Shown in pieces: positions 22,660 to 33,368 of a stretch of DNA of 47,614 nucleotides; the stretch's first letter is position 1; each line of letters opens with the position of its first letter. The translations under genes and the position numbers were made by a program. Origin of the DNA: Reticulitermes lucifugus (taxonomy: Eukaryota; Arthropoda; Insecta; Blattodea; Rhinotermitidae); assembly GCA_026260175.1 (NCBI GenBank), contig JAKCWW010000062.1:86125-133738 (forward strand), written 5' to 3'. A model generated the notes under the pieces. The model saw nothing but the letters and a program-made list of their open reading frames with translations. It ran no database searches and was not told the origin of the DNA.

Positions 22660-23060
22660 TTATAAAGTCGAATGTGACAAGCGTGGGTTACAACTTTCAA
22701 CGGTCGTTCTGCGCCTCATGCAGCCAAACAATGGTTGGATGCACTGCATTGTTTGGAAGCTTGTGGTTTCCGCTGTGCTGTTGTACCCGACACCACAGCA
22801 AATGTTGTTACCACATTCAACCGCTAGATGTCACCTCAGTCTCTACCCCAAGTACACAGTTGTTCGTAGAAACCTTACGCTGTCTTCCTCCAGAGCAATT
22901 GAACCCAGAGGCTATCTGTCTCTACATGGGGTATTTTACAAAAGTGTTTTATTTTTAATGACACTCCCCACGCATATGACTCCCACAGTGAAAGACACAA
23001 CTGATGTAAATTTGATAGGGGTTATATTTTGAGAGCTGCGGCGGAGAACCACGGCGTACG
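22660..23060 (+). other. GC-richer block with two overlapping plus-strand ORFs, unidentified
   Basis: Base composition rises visibly here and two plus-strand frames of 94 and 104 codons overlap (22674-22958 and 22718-23032). The translations are cysteine- and leucine-rich with no domain I recognise. The overlap of two frames argues against either being real. It may be an old transposon or retroposed fragment; there is no poly-A tail or terminal repeat to decide. I cannot assign a function. Confidence 0.3.
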
Positions 23061-23639
23061 CTTCAAAGGAGGGTGAATGCAGCAATGAATTTTTATTGAT
23101 AGGCAAAGTGTAACAAGTTACATAATAACTTAGAAACTGAATCTGAATTTTAAGATTTGTAATCGTCCTGTGAATTTTCTGTTTTCGCTGGGGGGCACAC
23201 TTTGGGTTTAGCGAACATTAGTGGAAAGAGATCGCCACACAACATTTTTAAAAATTATTGTACTTAATATTAAGTTGTGTACGGAAGCTGTTTCATCTGC
23301 AATGTTTAATTAACTGACCAGTAAGTAAATTGAACCACTGACCATCTAACCAACACACATTCCGTGCCATGGCAGCACAACTTCACATTTAAAACATCCT
23401 AACGGTTTTCATATAATAATGGAATTGGAATTTTTACAGCTATAAATAACTAGGACTTCCGAAAAGAACTGCCCAGTTCTTTTTCTCTATTGCTCAGATT
23501 TCTGTTCTTACAAATATAATTTTCGATCTCTTAATACGGTTGCCATTTTGTTTTTTGTAAATAAATTATTAATAAAACACTTATTCTATAAACGTTATAT
23601 TTGTCTGATAAAATATAAAGTTTTCTCTGTGCACGCCAT
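23061..23639. other. AT-rich stretch, nothing recognised
   Basis: No ORF or repeat that can be supported. Confidence 0.45.
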
Positions 23640-23755
23640 TAACTCACGTGGAGCAGTGGAAGCATAATTCCACTAATTCTTAACATCGGTACTAGATGGA
23701 GGCAAGTGGCTACTATCGCTCCAATCGCTTTCACCCACGAAAAGCGTCCGTGAAA
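23640..23755 (-). repeat. SINE body fragment (shared module), minus strand
   Basis: On the minus strand: GCGATAGTAGCCACTTGCC, CTCCATCTAGTACCGATG, TTAAGAATTAGTGGAA, then GTTAATGGCGTGC. These are the blocks of the shared body at 2395-2668 and 6525-6715. The head is absent. Confidence 0.7.
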
Positions 23756-24185
23756 GCATTCATGAATAAGAAGCTGGATGAGAAGGGAAAAAATCATTAT
23801 TTTTGCACGAAATCAAATGGCTCTACCTCGATTATTCAGTCTGTAGACAAGTTTTTGTACTGAATATGCTATCCCAGAACTTGCGTTTGTCTGATAATAT
23901 AACCTCAAAATTTCGCATTGTAATCGTGTTTGTAACTGTTTTCCTTAAACGTTTCACGTGTAATCTACCTGCGTATCAAATCACATGCTGGCTCCAAACT
24001 GCATTAGGTATCGACATCAAAGCAAATCTAAAGACAAAACTCGCACATAAGAGCCTGAATCGGCCGTAGATTCCGTCTAGATTGTTTGGAGAAGTGATAA
24101 ATTTCTTGATTTAAAGAGAAATACTAATTTTTTCCATAGTTTCTTCTTCGTAAAATTCTTTGTTCCTGAATATGCGTTAATATTA
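23756..24185. other. AT-rich stretch with a short ORF
   Basis: An 88-codon plus ORF (23803-24069) has no recognised domain or splice context. Nothing else is seen. Confidence 0.4.
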
Positions 24186-24265
24186 CAGAATTCTGGGATG
24201 CGATGTGGTGTAGTTTGATGTATATGTATATCAAAATAGGTACAGTCCATCCCAGAAGACAGTAA
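24186..24265. mobile_element. internally deleted foldback element
   Basis: It starts TTCTGGGATGCGATG and ends CATCCCAGAAGAC, so the ends are inverted copies of CTGGGATG. The middle, TTTGATGTATATGTATATCA, is itself nearly palindromic. The start and the end both match those of the longer element at 31045-31190, so this is probably a deletion derivative of that family lacking the hammerhead-like centre. Confidence 0.6.
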
Positions 24266-25794
24266 TCTTAAATATTTCTCTCTGTTTCTACGAGTTTGAA
24301 GTTTCTGTGTTTCATTGTGGTCATGCTTGATTGGTATTAATAAGACTATGTCATTAGGAACAAGAGCATAGAAATTAAGACGGGGGTAATGCTTAATGTC
24401 CTGTTTGTTTCACACAAGAACAATACTGTTGTTAGATTTCCATTCCTGTGACACGATTGCCAGTTACATGGCAACAACTAAAGCATTGAAGTAATTGTCC
24501 ACTGAATTGTAAGTTTGAAAAGGAGGAGTTTAATTTCAAGAAACGCTTAGCTCTTTCGTGACGAAATGCTATTTAGAAGCGTGCATGTAACAGGATACTA
24601 AAGGACTGGGGGATTGGGGAACAAACCAGGTAATTTTACGGTAATACACGTGAGGGAATTGAAGTAGTCACAGCACTTTTTTTAACAAAGAACAGAATAA
24701 ATATCCACTCACCTTAACTTAGAGCCTAATTTTAAGGTGAGTCGTTCCTAAAATCCAGGTCTTACATACGCCTGAATGGTCTCTTTGAAGATTGAATATT
24801 TATGTTAAGCAATATACTACTGACACAAAAAAGATGTTAACATTAGCGGTGTAATTATAAAAGCTAAAATAAAATATTAGCAAAATAACAACTGATCTCC
24901 TAAAGACAGCAATAATTCAGAAGCGCCTTGTCTCTTAGACACGAGTAAAATATTGCTTTTTTTCCCGCGGTTTCGTTTTATTTTTTTCTTTCCTATGGTA
25001 CTTTCCTATAATACTATACGATTTATAATGCATGAAGCGATTCACATCCATCGCCCTTTCATCTCTCACCAAAGGCAGTAATGTGTGTTCCGGTGCATGC
25101 AAGACTTAAAACCATCAAATTGCATGAAAGTGAATGGACCTAAAGGGAACGCCTTTGATATCACTAACTTTAAATTTTAAATCTGAATTTAATACAAAAA
25201 GAATAGATTGGTGTCTATTCCTTGCGCAATATTATGTTTTATGTCAATAGAAATATTTGTTAAATTGTCCTGTTTTTGTTTACGGTATTTATAAAATGTA
25301 TTGACAAATTCGTGGGTTGTTACGAAAGTAACTAATTGAACTCGGAAAAGTGAGTGGTTGTTCTGGACAATTAAAAATTCTGGTTCCATAAAAAGAGGGA
25401 AATTTCTTGACAGGATGAGAAACTAGTAGTTTAAGTAGAAGGACTTTGATTTATGATGTAGAGTAGGCAGCCACTTAATTTACAGAAACGTAGTTTTTAT
25501 AGGTGCAAGTACTGGAAGCATTAAGTACTTGAGAACAAATTGCTTGAGAAAGCAAGACCCTTTGACTTGATAAAGGGCTATAAATGGATAAAGAACAGTA
25601 GAAACCCAAGAACTTTGTTTTTTCTCTTCCTTTCCTGATTTTATTAAAGTGATTATTACAGAGACAATCAGCTGAGAAAGTTTCGGTCAAGTAGATGACA
25701 GTGAGTTTCTCAAGGAAGACCCTGCACCTATGTTATATATTTAGCCAGGTTTGTATAGAAGCATTTCGCACTGACGTAGATAATAAGCAGGATA
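24266..25794. other. AT-rich stretch with one clean hairpin
   Basis: Apart from the hairpin at 24707-24742 there are only short minus-strand ORFs (25189-25389, 25475-25690) without domains. Confidence 0.45.
24707..24742. repeat. 11-bp perfect inverted repeat with 14-base loop
   Basis: ACTCACCTTAA at 24707-24717 and its reverse complement TTAAGGTGAGT at 24732-24742. There is no gene nearby to link it to, and the loop is not T-rich on the 3' side. Confidence 0.8.
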
Positions 25795-25885
25795 CATGTC
25801 GACCCAGGACTCGAAAGCTGTACCTCTAAAAACTTCACAGATAACCGAACCACGTGTTGCGTGGCAGTGTGCGGTGTAGAGCCTT
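25795..25885 (-). repeat. possible tRNA-like SINE head, degraded
   Basis: On the minus strand GTGGTTCGGTTATC (A-box-like) lies about 30 bases before a B-box-like TTTCGAGTCCTGG. The spacing is right for a tRNA-like promoter, but both boxes are imperfect and no body module follows clearly. Confidence 0.35.
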
Positions 25886-26929
25886 TACTGGCAGCCTGTA
25901 GGCTGCATGTGTACGTGAATACACTTCACGTTAAAATGATAAGGAAGGGTGCAAATGAAGAAAATTACGTGTCTCTAGGCTGTTATTTATTTTTCTCTCT
26001 TATTACTGAAAATCATTTAAAATACACGTGTTTGTAACCACTGTTAATTTCTGTATTAATTACACTTGTAAGTTACATGCAGAAACAAAAGCTCTTCCTC
26101 TTAGGAGTTCTTTGCACGAAAACAGTATACTCGTATATGAAATGAATGGGAGTAGATAAAACAGACTTCCACATGACTTAATCTATTTTTCTTTTACGTG
26201 ATTTACTTATTTGAAGTGTTCTGCTGAGTACGTTGTTACCTAACACTAAATACGGATCAGAAATTTTCGAAAAATTGAAGAGAATATATTTAAAATATGT
26301 TTGCTACTGTCGTGCTCTCATTTGAGACTAAGCCATTTTCAGAATTCTATGGTAATTGTTGATTATTATTTGAGAATGATACTATTTGATATACGTTTTG
26401 AGTCCAGTTAACGGGTAAATTAATATGCTTAAGTCTATTCCACTATTCGAGACCCGAAATTTAGTGAATCATTTATGTTACTCTGAAACAAATATTACAG
26501 CAGGAGTTAACTCACCTCCATATAAATACAGACTATCATTGACAGCCTCTCAGGCTGAGGAACTTCTTAATTTAAGACATCATATACCGTCTCAGTTTGT
26601 GATTTCCTTGCAGATGTTGCGGCCGTGTTTCTGTATTTTGAACGTGATGATAATAGCCATAAAAGAAACACATGACACGTGGCCCTTAATAACGTTTCTA
26701 TTTGTTATTCAATTGTCACGACATGCCTTTGCCTGAGGATACAGAATGCAGCTGTCTCTAATGCTATATACCTCGTAACATCCAGACTTCCTTTTCTATT
26801 TGTTGTTTCATGATCTCTGAAGGTTTAAAATGACCCTGATTTATATGACCCATAACTTAACATCCCGCTTATGACGAAGCAAAAGTTCCGTTTGTAGCAG
26901 TGGATCAACTCGTATATTGGTGAGCGGAT
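25886..26929. other. AT-rich stretch with a 103-codon ORF of unknown status
   Basis: The plus ORF 26425-26736 translates without domain or low-complexity bias, but nothing supports expression: no splice partners, no start context I would trust and no similarity I recognise. Treated as chance. Confidence 0.35.
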
Positions 26930-27045
26930 AGCTCAGTCCGCATGGAGGTACACTGCACGCTAGACGAAAAAAAAACGTAATTTCATTTCCAGCACCGGCA
27001 AAGATTTTGTCCTTAATCAAACATGGACCGAAGTTGTTGTTCACA
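26930..27045 (+). repeat. tRNA-like SINE head with internal A-run
   Basis: GCGGATAGCTCAGTCCGCAT is a good A box (TAGCTCAGTC). The B-box region is spoiled (TTTCATTTCCAGCACCGG) and a run of nine A lies between the boxes. It resembles the head at 38450-38650 (GATAGCTCAGTCAATACAG). It lies just upstream of, and in the same orientation as, the SINE at 27085. Confidence 0.5.
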
Positions 27046-27084
27046 CAGCTTCGTATTTTACGGTTACTGGAAACACTTTCCCCG

Positions 27085-27297
27085 TGGGTAAAGTGGCATG
27101 GATGGCCGTGCCATGGTTCAGGCGGTTAGTCGCCGGCCTCCCACTGCGGAGGATCGGGTTCGATCCCAGGTCAGTGCATGTGGGATTTGTGGTGGACAAA
27201 GTGGCACTGGGACAGGTTTTTTCCCGAGTACTTCAATTATTCCGTGTCAATTTCATTCCACTGGTGCTCAATTACTTGGAAAAATGAAAAACTGATA
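27085..27297 (+). repeat. SINE family A copy, best preserved
   Basis: The head CATGGTTCAGGCGGTTAGTC has an A box, and GGGTTCGATCCC at 27156-27167 is a textbook B box. The body GTGGGATTTGTGGTGGACAA, GTGGCACTGGGACAGG, CATTCCACTGGTGCTC is shared with the copies at 13311 and 37425. The overlapping 65- and 67-codon ORFs (27084-27295) read through the element and are not genes. Confidence 0.85.
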
Positions 27298-27334
27298 ATC
27301 TTTCTCTTCATCTTCATCACAAAGGTTGCACAAT

Positions 27335-27480
27335 AAGCCTTAAGGCTGCGGTGCGTCCGTAGCTTCTGCTGCGGGGTCCTTCATCACAAAAGAAAGCGGC
27401 TTGGATGTGAAGCTAGCCGCTCACATCCATTTAGTGCCGCTAATATAAATGTGTGGGTGTCTACCTCCAATTCCGAAAGT
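27335..27480 (+). repeat. SINE body fragment (shared module)
   Basis: AAAGCGGCTTGGATGTGAAG, CATCCATTTAGTGCCGCTA and GTGTGGGTGTCTACCTCC follow the shared-body order. It sits directly 3' of the family A copy at 27085 with the same orientation, which could be a nested or composite insertion. Confidence 0.6.
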
Positions 27481-28858
27481 GTCTTTATTTTGTTCAAAGG
27501 ACAGATTTGCAAGTTCCCTGTGATGTGCTCTGCGAGATATCGACAGGAAATATGTATCACCAGAGAAGAAAATTTCGTTACTGATTACTCTGTGTAGACT
27601 ACTTGAAGGCATGGCACATTGCGCATTTTCGATTCCACGAGAAATTTTCAGGCATGCCTTCAAACAGAAAAGTTGTAAAAGTGAAAAGTCTGTTAGATAT
27701 TTCTTTATAGACAGAGATAAATTCTTTGTGTTTAACTACATTTAACTCTGGGATTTTGGATGGAAGTTCCCAGACGGGATCAAAAGAAGAATCTTGGACG
27801 TCCGGTTAAAAGGAATACGATTACGTGAAAGAAGGAAAAGTGATAATGACGTAGTTTCTGCTGCTAATAAATCACAAAACTGCTTAGTCCTAAAGAAGTA
27901 CGTAGAATCAGGCACGTTGGAAATACCTTATTGTGGAGGATAACATTCACTTTGTACATACGCACAAAAATATCTGAATGCTAAAATTTACTTACAAAAA
28001 CTACAAATTGAGATATGAATAAAATACACTTAGAAAGCCAAGCTCAAGCTGCACACTTTGTAACGGAATTTGACTGGCCAAGAAAAGTCCATATCAGAAA
28101 ATAATTGATAATAATTACGTATTTTAATGAAAGTAGTATAATTTATTTTAAGCAAATTTGTAGGATTATCCCTTTTTGAGGAAGATCACATATTCTATTT
28201 CAGTTAATAAGTTTCAGAGATTGTGTGGAATATTTTTGATCACACAAATAAAATCCCATTCCAAATATAGTTTTAATAAATTTTCATTCTGCTTTTCTGC
28301 CTCGGGACAACACAGTACTTGCATATGTTAAAATGCAAATAAAACGGTTCGCATCCTTAAAATTGGCATTAAAACAGGTGACATTCCTAACCCCTTGGTA
28401 AAGATGCACCATTATTCATTAATGGGAGTTATTTCTGGGTATTAATAAAGGATGCTGAGTCAATTTCTGGAGCTGTAAGAAAGTAAGTGACTTACGTTTG
28501 TGTTAACAATTAATTTATTTCACGGAGCATATAAACATCTAGAAACAGAAAATAATTTGATTCTCAAACTTATAATAATGATATTTTATTTAAATGTAAA
28601 TAACAATTAATTGTAAGGAGGGTTACATTGGACTAGTAAGCATTTTATAACAACACTTGTGACATATTCTCTTTTGTCTTCTGAAAGTTCATGTGCAATT
28701 TTTCCTTGTTAAATCGCCGCTATTGGGAACGTTTCTTTTGCGTCAGATCTTTAGCATTTGTTATTTGAAATTATGTCACATACGGCCCTCATTATGTGAT
28801 ATCTATAGAGCACTGATTTAAGGAACACATAAATTTTAAGTATCACTGAAATATCAAC
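27481..28858. other. AT-rich stretch, nothing recognised
   Basis: Only a minus-strand ORF of 80 codons (27421-27663), partly over the SINE fragment, and AT-rich background. Confidence 0.45.
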
Positions 28859-28870
28859 GTTTCAATGTTA

Positions 28871-29189
28871 AACTTTATATTAGTCTCACCGTGCATTTTT
28901 TAATAATTCACTGTCCACATACCAACTAAATGCACTTTTTCACTTTCACTTCTCTTTATTTACAAGTTCACCCCTACATGTTAACTTAACTTAATGATTA
29001 AAACCTACAAACAGGTTAACTAAACTGATTGTGATCGCAGACTGAATGCATATGGGTGTAGATTGAACGTAATTTTATACCCCCTGATGATGGTCATTAA
29101 GAGGACCGAAACATATGTAGGGGTGTACTTGTAAATAAAGAGAAGTGAAAGTGAAAAAGCGCATTTAGTTGGTTTGTGGACAGTGAATT
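28871..29189. mobile_element. foldback element carrying an intact hammerhead-like motif
   Basis: The arms 28905-28982 and 29111-29189 are reverse complements over about 78 bases with few differences (CACTTTCACTTCTCTTTATT on the left and its complement on the right). The element is bordered by GTTTCAATGTTA (28859-28870) and GTTTCGATGTTA (29190-29201), a 12-bp direct repeat with one mismatch. The right arm begins inside the hammerhead-like motif; the left arm keeps only the 3' half (CACCCCTACATGTT on the plus strand). The unique centre is about 130 bases. No coding capacity. Confidence 0.8.
29076..29127 (+). ncRNA. putative type I hammerhead ribozyme
   Basis: Parts in order: TATACCCC (29076-29083) as stem I 5' side; CTGATGA (29084-29090); one extra T; stem II GGTC/GACC (29092-29095 and 29104-29107) around an 8-base loop; GAAA (29108-29111); CATATG as a minimal, self-complementary stem III; T-A (29118-29119) completing a GTA cleavage triplet; GGGGTGTA (29120-29127) as stem I 3' side. 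Stem I pairs at all eight positions with one G-U. Predicted cleavage lies between 29119 and 29120. In hammerheads with such short stem III, function usually needs two copies pairing through the palindrome. The extra T before stem II is non-canonical but is shared by the sister modules at 18.5 and 20.1-20.3 kb. The parts are seen directly; activity is inferred. Confidence 0.65.
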
Positions 29190-29601
29190 GTTTCGATGTT
29201 AGTTTAAGAAACGTCTGCCAAAATTTTCTTATTTGTCAAAATGGCCAAGTTGGCTAAACAGTGGGTTGTATTTTCTACAGTGTCTGAATACACAATTATA
29301 AATGTTTCAGAACTGTATTGAGCCTTCGTTCTGGTGATAATTGTGTTCAGCTTATTTCAGTCGTGCAAAGCCAAACGCACTTCTGTGGCGCCTCGTGTGT
29401 GGCTATTTTGCCGGGACAGACACTGCACACCGCATGTCTCTGCCTAAACAAAACTTAACTCTAGGGAAACGTGATTATTTTTTTCGGGATTCTGAAAAAT
29501 CGGAGCTGAATATTTGCCCATCTGCTGATTAGATCTTGGGCGTGAACACTTGACATTTATTTCCTAGTTTTTAGTTTTCTGATATATCGTTAACATTTGT
29601 A

Positions 29602-29645
29602 GCTTTGGGGACAAACACAGTGCCTTCTTCAGACCTTCGAATACA
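29602..29645 (-). ncRNA. degraded hammerhead-like module
   Basis: On the minus strand CTGAAGA is followed by AGGCACTGTGTTTGTCCC, an imperfect stem II, then CAAAGCTACAAATG where GAAA would be expected. No stem I. It is recognisable only by comparison with the better copies. Confidence 0.3.
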
Positions 29646-31044
29646 TACGTGTGTGTTAGCTTTTGATTAAAACACAGATATTAAACTTTTAGATTATTAG
29701 GTTTTAAGGGCTATTTTTTTGCATCCTTCTTTAAGTTTTGAAGGACTGTATGTAGCTCTTTCTTCGCAACGACTCTTGCCTTTACAATAAAGCTAAAAAG
29801 CATATAAATAATGTGTATATTCAGCAGATTGAATATTGCATTAATTATTAAGCCAATAGTAAATAATTGACTCGGTTTTACCTCGATAGTTCATGTATTT
29901 TATGATCTGTGATTTGATTCTGAGGAGGTTGGTAAATACTTATCAATTTTCGGAGGAACGTCATATATCTATCTTCAGAGTAGAAAATTGGAAATTTTTT
30001 ATTTCTTAAACGGCGACACATTGAAGAAGAATGTAGCCTTAATACCTATTGATCGCCACAAGAAAATGAAAATTCATTTTTCTAAGATATGGCTAATATC
30101 ACTTAAGACTCCAAAAACCTTTGAATTTGTAAAAAAAATATTTGTTTATCAGACTTGTGGTTAGGTCTTCTAATTCCGTAAATGACTGGAAAGGAAAATA
30201 ATGTGCATTGTGCTTCTGGTTCTTAGCAATATTAGAGAAAAAATTTAATATGCAATTCAAATAACTTTTAATGTTACATTTTTACTCCTGTCTTGTCATT
30301 CTACATTTCATTTCACAAGTGGATTTACGCAAAAAATATGTATTATTATTTATTTAAAATTCACAGCAACATTTGTACACATTTCTAGGTGACAGTTTTG
30401 TAAAAAAAGCGATTGATAAATGCAAAGTTGGCACTTCTGCAGACCTGTATATTTTTCGCGAGAACGTAGAAGAAAACGTTGTGTCAGGGAAATGCAGAAT
30501 GCAAAGACTTGAGCCAAAATATCATGACATAAAAGAACATCGTGATTGGCCACAAACCTCTGTAAACGTTCTTTTTACAACCACTCTCATGATATATAAT
30601 ACAAATATCAGTACAATCTTGTATTGGGTTACGACTTAATTCACTACTGCTTCAACTGTTTACACTTCTTTTATTTTGTCTCCAGAGCGGCAGCTTTTCT
30701 TCTTTTTTTCGCTTCCTACGTGGAAAGTTCTCTCTCTCCCCTTCCTCTTGCAACGCAGATTGCTAATTAAAAGTTGTAATTGAAACCTGCAGCGCGCCTA
30801 CAGTTGTGTAGGATCGACTGGCTGGCCGGTCTGAGGAGCGCAGTGGCTGTCTTCACAAAGCCCTGCAAAAAAAAAAAAAATAAGGAAAGGCAATTCCGCT
30901 GTAACAACATTTGATACAAGCAAGATTAGGATTCATCTCAAAGAACATGCTTAACATTCACGAAATGTGTAATATATGGCTAAAAATAAAGCAAACTTAT
31001 GAGGTTCGATGTTGTCACAGAGGTGTCAATGAGGTTAACCTAAT
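29646..31044. other. AT-rich stretch ending in a GC-richer, A-tailed block
   Basis: Positions about 30790-30865 (GATCGACTGGCTGGCCGGTC, GAGGAGCGCAGTGGCTG) are GC-rich and are followed by 14 A at about 30866-30880, which could be the tail of a retroposed sequence on the plus strand, but no head or body was identified. The 88-codon ORF at 30373-30639 has no domain. Confidence 0.4.
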
Positions 31045-31190
31045 TCTGGGATGTGACGCCGTGTAATCTCTTAGGCAAGCAACCTGTAATTACTGAAATT
31101 TCAGAGAAACCGGCTTGCTTCATCATCAGAATAAAAAACTAAAAGTTGATGTATATCTAAAAGGCTAAACGACTTCACTTCCCAGAAGAC
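31045..31190. mobile_element. foldback-type element, related to 24186-24265
   Basis: It begins ATTCTGGGATGTGACGCCGT and ends CTTCCCAGAAGAC. The segment GATGTATATCTAAAAGGCT matches the middle of the short copy at 24186. On the minus strand CTGATGATGAAGCAAGC is followed by an imperfect stem and CTGAAATTTCAG, a perfect 12-bp palindrome, so a decayed hammerhead-like module is possible. No coding capacity. Confidence 0.5.
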
Positions 31191-33307
31191 GGTTATATCA
31201 TTTTTAAATTGATCGCATACTCTATTCCTCTTCAGCCAAAATATGAAATGAAATATAGGGATGTTATTTTATATGAAAACTGTCACTCGTGTCATCCTGT
31301 CTTGCTTGCTTAACTTACAAAACTTCGACGTGAAATGAAGAGTGTTATTGTTAAACTTAACGCAATCTGCAAGCCGAAGAAAAACATTGCTAGCACCTAC
31401 TTTAATTACGACATATTGAGCTAATCATGAGAAACCTTCTCACGACAAATTGGAATAATGGCGAGTGATGCCCTGCCTGCCGCCTTACGACAGAGCCTGA
31501 GAGAAGTAATGATTTGTTTTGCCAAATAAAATCATGTCACCTTAGTCACTGAAATTTGTGTCTGTCCTTTTGGTATTACTGAATTTCCGGATTTCGTTCT
31601 CGATCAGAAAACCAAGGGCTATCGTACACTTTATTAACTTCTTCAGCAAAAAGGCTGAGGAAATGCTTTATATAGGTACAGAATCTTCATTTTATGTGCA
31701 TTCATTCGTAAACCAAATTCAAACTTCCATATGGTGATAAACGAGTATGAGATATGTATGTGATACAGTGTTTTTAAGTGAGTTAAAAGAAAAGTGTAAA
31801 AAAATGACGGAATAAAGAAAGACAGAGAAATGAAATACAAAATAAGCTTACAAAGGAAACCAATCTTATAGTGCGCTTCATCGAATGGAACTGAGTTACA
31901 GAGGAATTATGGAGAAATAAATGTCAAAATGTTTGTTTCATATAAATAAATAAATAAATAAGAGCAAAATAAATTATAAATCATAGGCTATTATTCAACG
32001 ATGAGCAACTGCGAAGGTAATTTGATATTTATGATTTTAAAGAAAATGAAAAGTGTTTCTAGTTCCGTTTAATATTTATCATTTTCCACCTTTTCTTCGA
32101 GAGACTAATAAAAGAAAAGAAGTTGGTATATTTGAATAGCGAAATTAGAATATATTTTAATTTCTGATGGGAGTTAGGGAGTATTTTGAAAAACCAGTTT
32201 ATTTGAGTATCAGTAAAATGGTTCATAATTCTGAGTTTCGTCATAAATATTTATAATCTTGTCTCATACTTTTCTTTTCCTAGACAAGTCCTCTTAGGGA
32301 AGCCACTAGGTTTCTTTGTTCCTAATATGCCTTATGTCAGGTGTTTGAGTCTTCTGTCTTCCTCCTGTAAGGGTTTAATGCATTACGTCCATTTTACTTT
32401 AGGCGTGGTTCTTCTATTAATGGTCCGCCTAGCAACGATATCTCGAAACAAGTTAATGAAGGAATCTGCTTGAGCCGCATGTAAACGAAGTAATCGGTAT
32501 AAGAATAAGAAGAGAATTAGTTTAAAAAAATTATGTAATTTTTTCCCGTTATCTCCTCTGCTTTTACTATTTAACAAGGGAGGTATTGAGTACACCATTC
32601 CTAACGTACTTATATTCGAATGCGTTCTTTGGATTTGTTCATAAACATTTCATGTTAATATTTGTTTACTTTTGATAGAAGTGTGTTTTGGAAAGCTAGT
32701 GACTACCACAAAAATTACAGTCAACAGAGACACAAAACTATGTTGTTTTCTTATGTTTAATATCTACAAAACGCTATCCCAAAAATTCGTCTTTCACAAG
32801 ATGTAAACATTAGATTTATCGGCAAAGGGGTAGGTTTTTCTACCAGTATTTTCTTTTTGCCCTGTCAGTGACAATCCAATTGCGCTCCATACTCTTACCA
32901 CTCATGCTGTATAAACTCAGCAGCTGACAACATACTAAGTTTACAAAATGATATATTCTATGACATGTATCTATTAGCATTTTATATGAGAAGCTATTTT
33001 TAAGAAAAATTAAAGATTTTGATTTGAGCCTTATGAAAAATTGGATTAGAAATATCATAAGCACTTATGGAATATTCTATTCGATTGTAGATCCACACGC
33101 ACATTACCTGTTTTAGAAACTAACAGAAGAAATACAGAGACAAGCAAGGCGGACAGAAAAACAGCCACTAAATCCAGAATACGATCTAATTTTGTGCATT
33201 TTGTCATATAGGATAGAAATGGAAACTTCGCATAAGTCAAGTGGAGGAGGTTTAATATTGCCGATAAAAAATACGTAATAAATATTATAAAATTAATAGA
33301 ATATTTA
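31191..33307. other. AT-rich stretch, nothing recognised
   Basis: It contains a short (TAAA)n run at 31943-31961 and only AT-driven minus-strand ORFs (for example 33055-33327, whose start region lies in the hairpin below). Confidence 0.45.
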
Positions 33308-33368
33308 TTATATTCACAGTCCGACAAAATGTGATCGAATTGTACATTTTGTCGGACTGTGAATATAA
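33308..33368. repeat. perfect 25-bp inverted repeat with 11-base loop
   Basis: The left arm 33308-33332 contains CACAGTCCGACAAAATGT, the right arm 33344-33368 contains ACATTTTGTCGGACTGTG, and the loop is GATCGAATTGT. All 25 positions pair. A perfect match of this length in eroding DNA implies a recent origin (snap-back duplication) or selection on a folded RNA. Confidence 0.9.

Noticed and set aside
27084..27295. Two overlapping plus ORFs
   Set aside because: Both read through the family A SINE.
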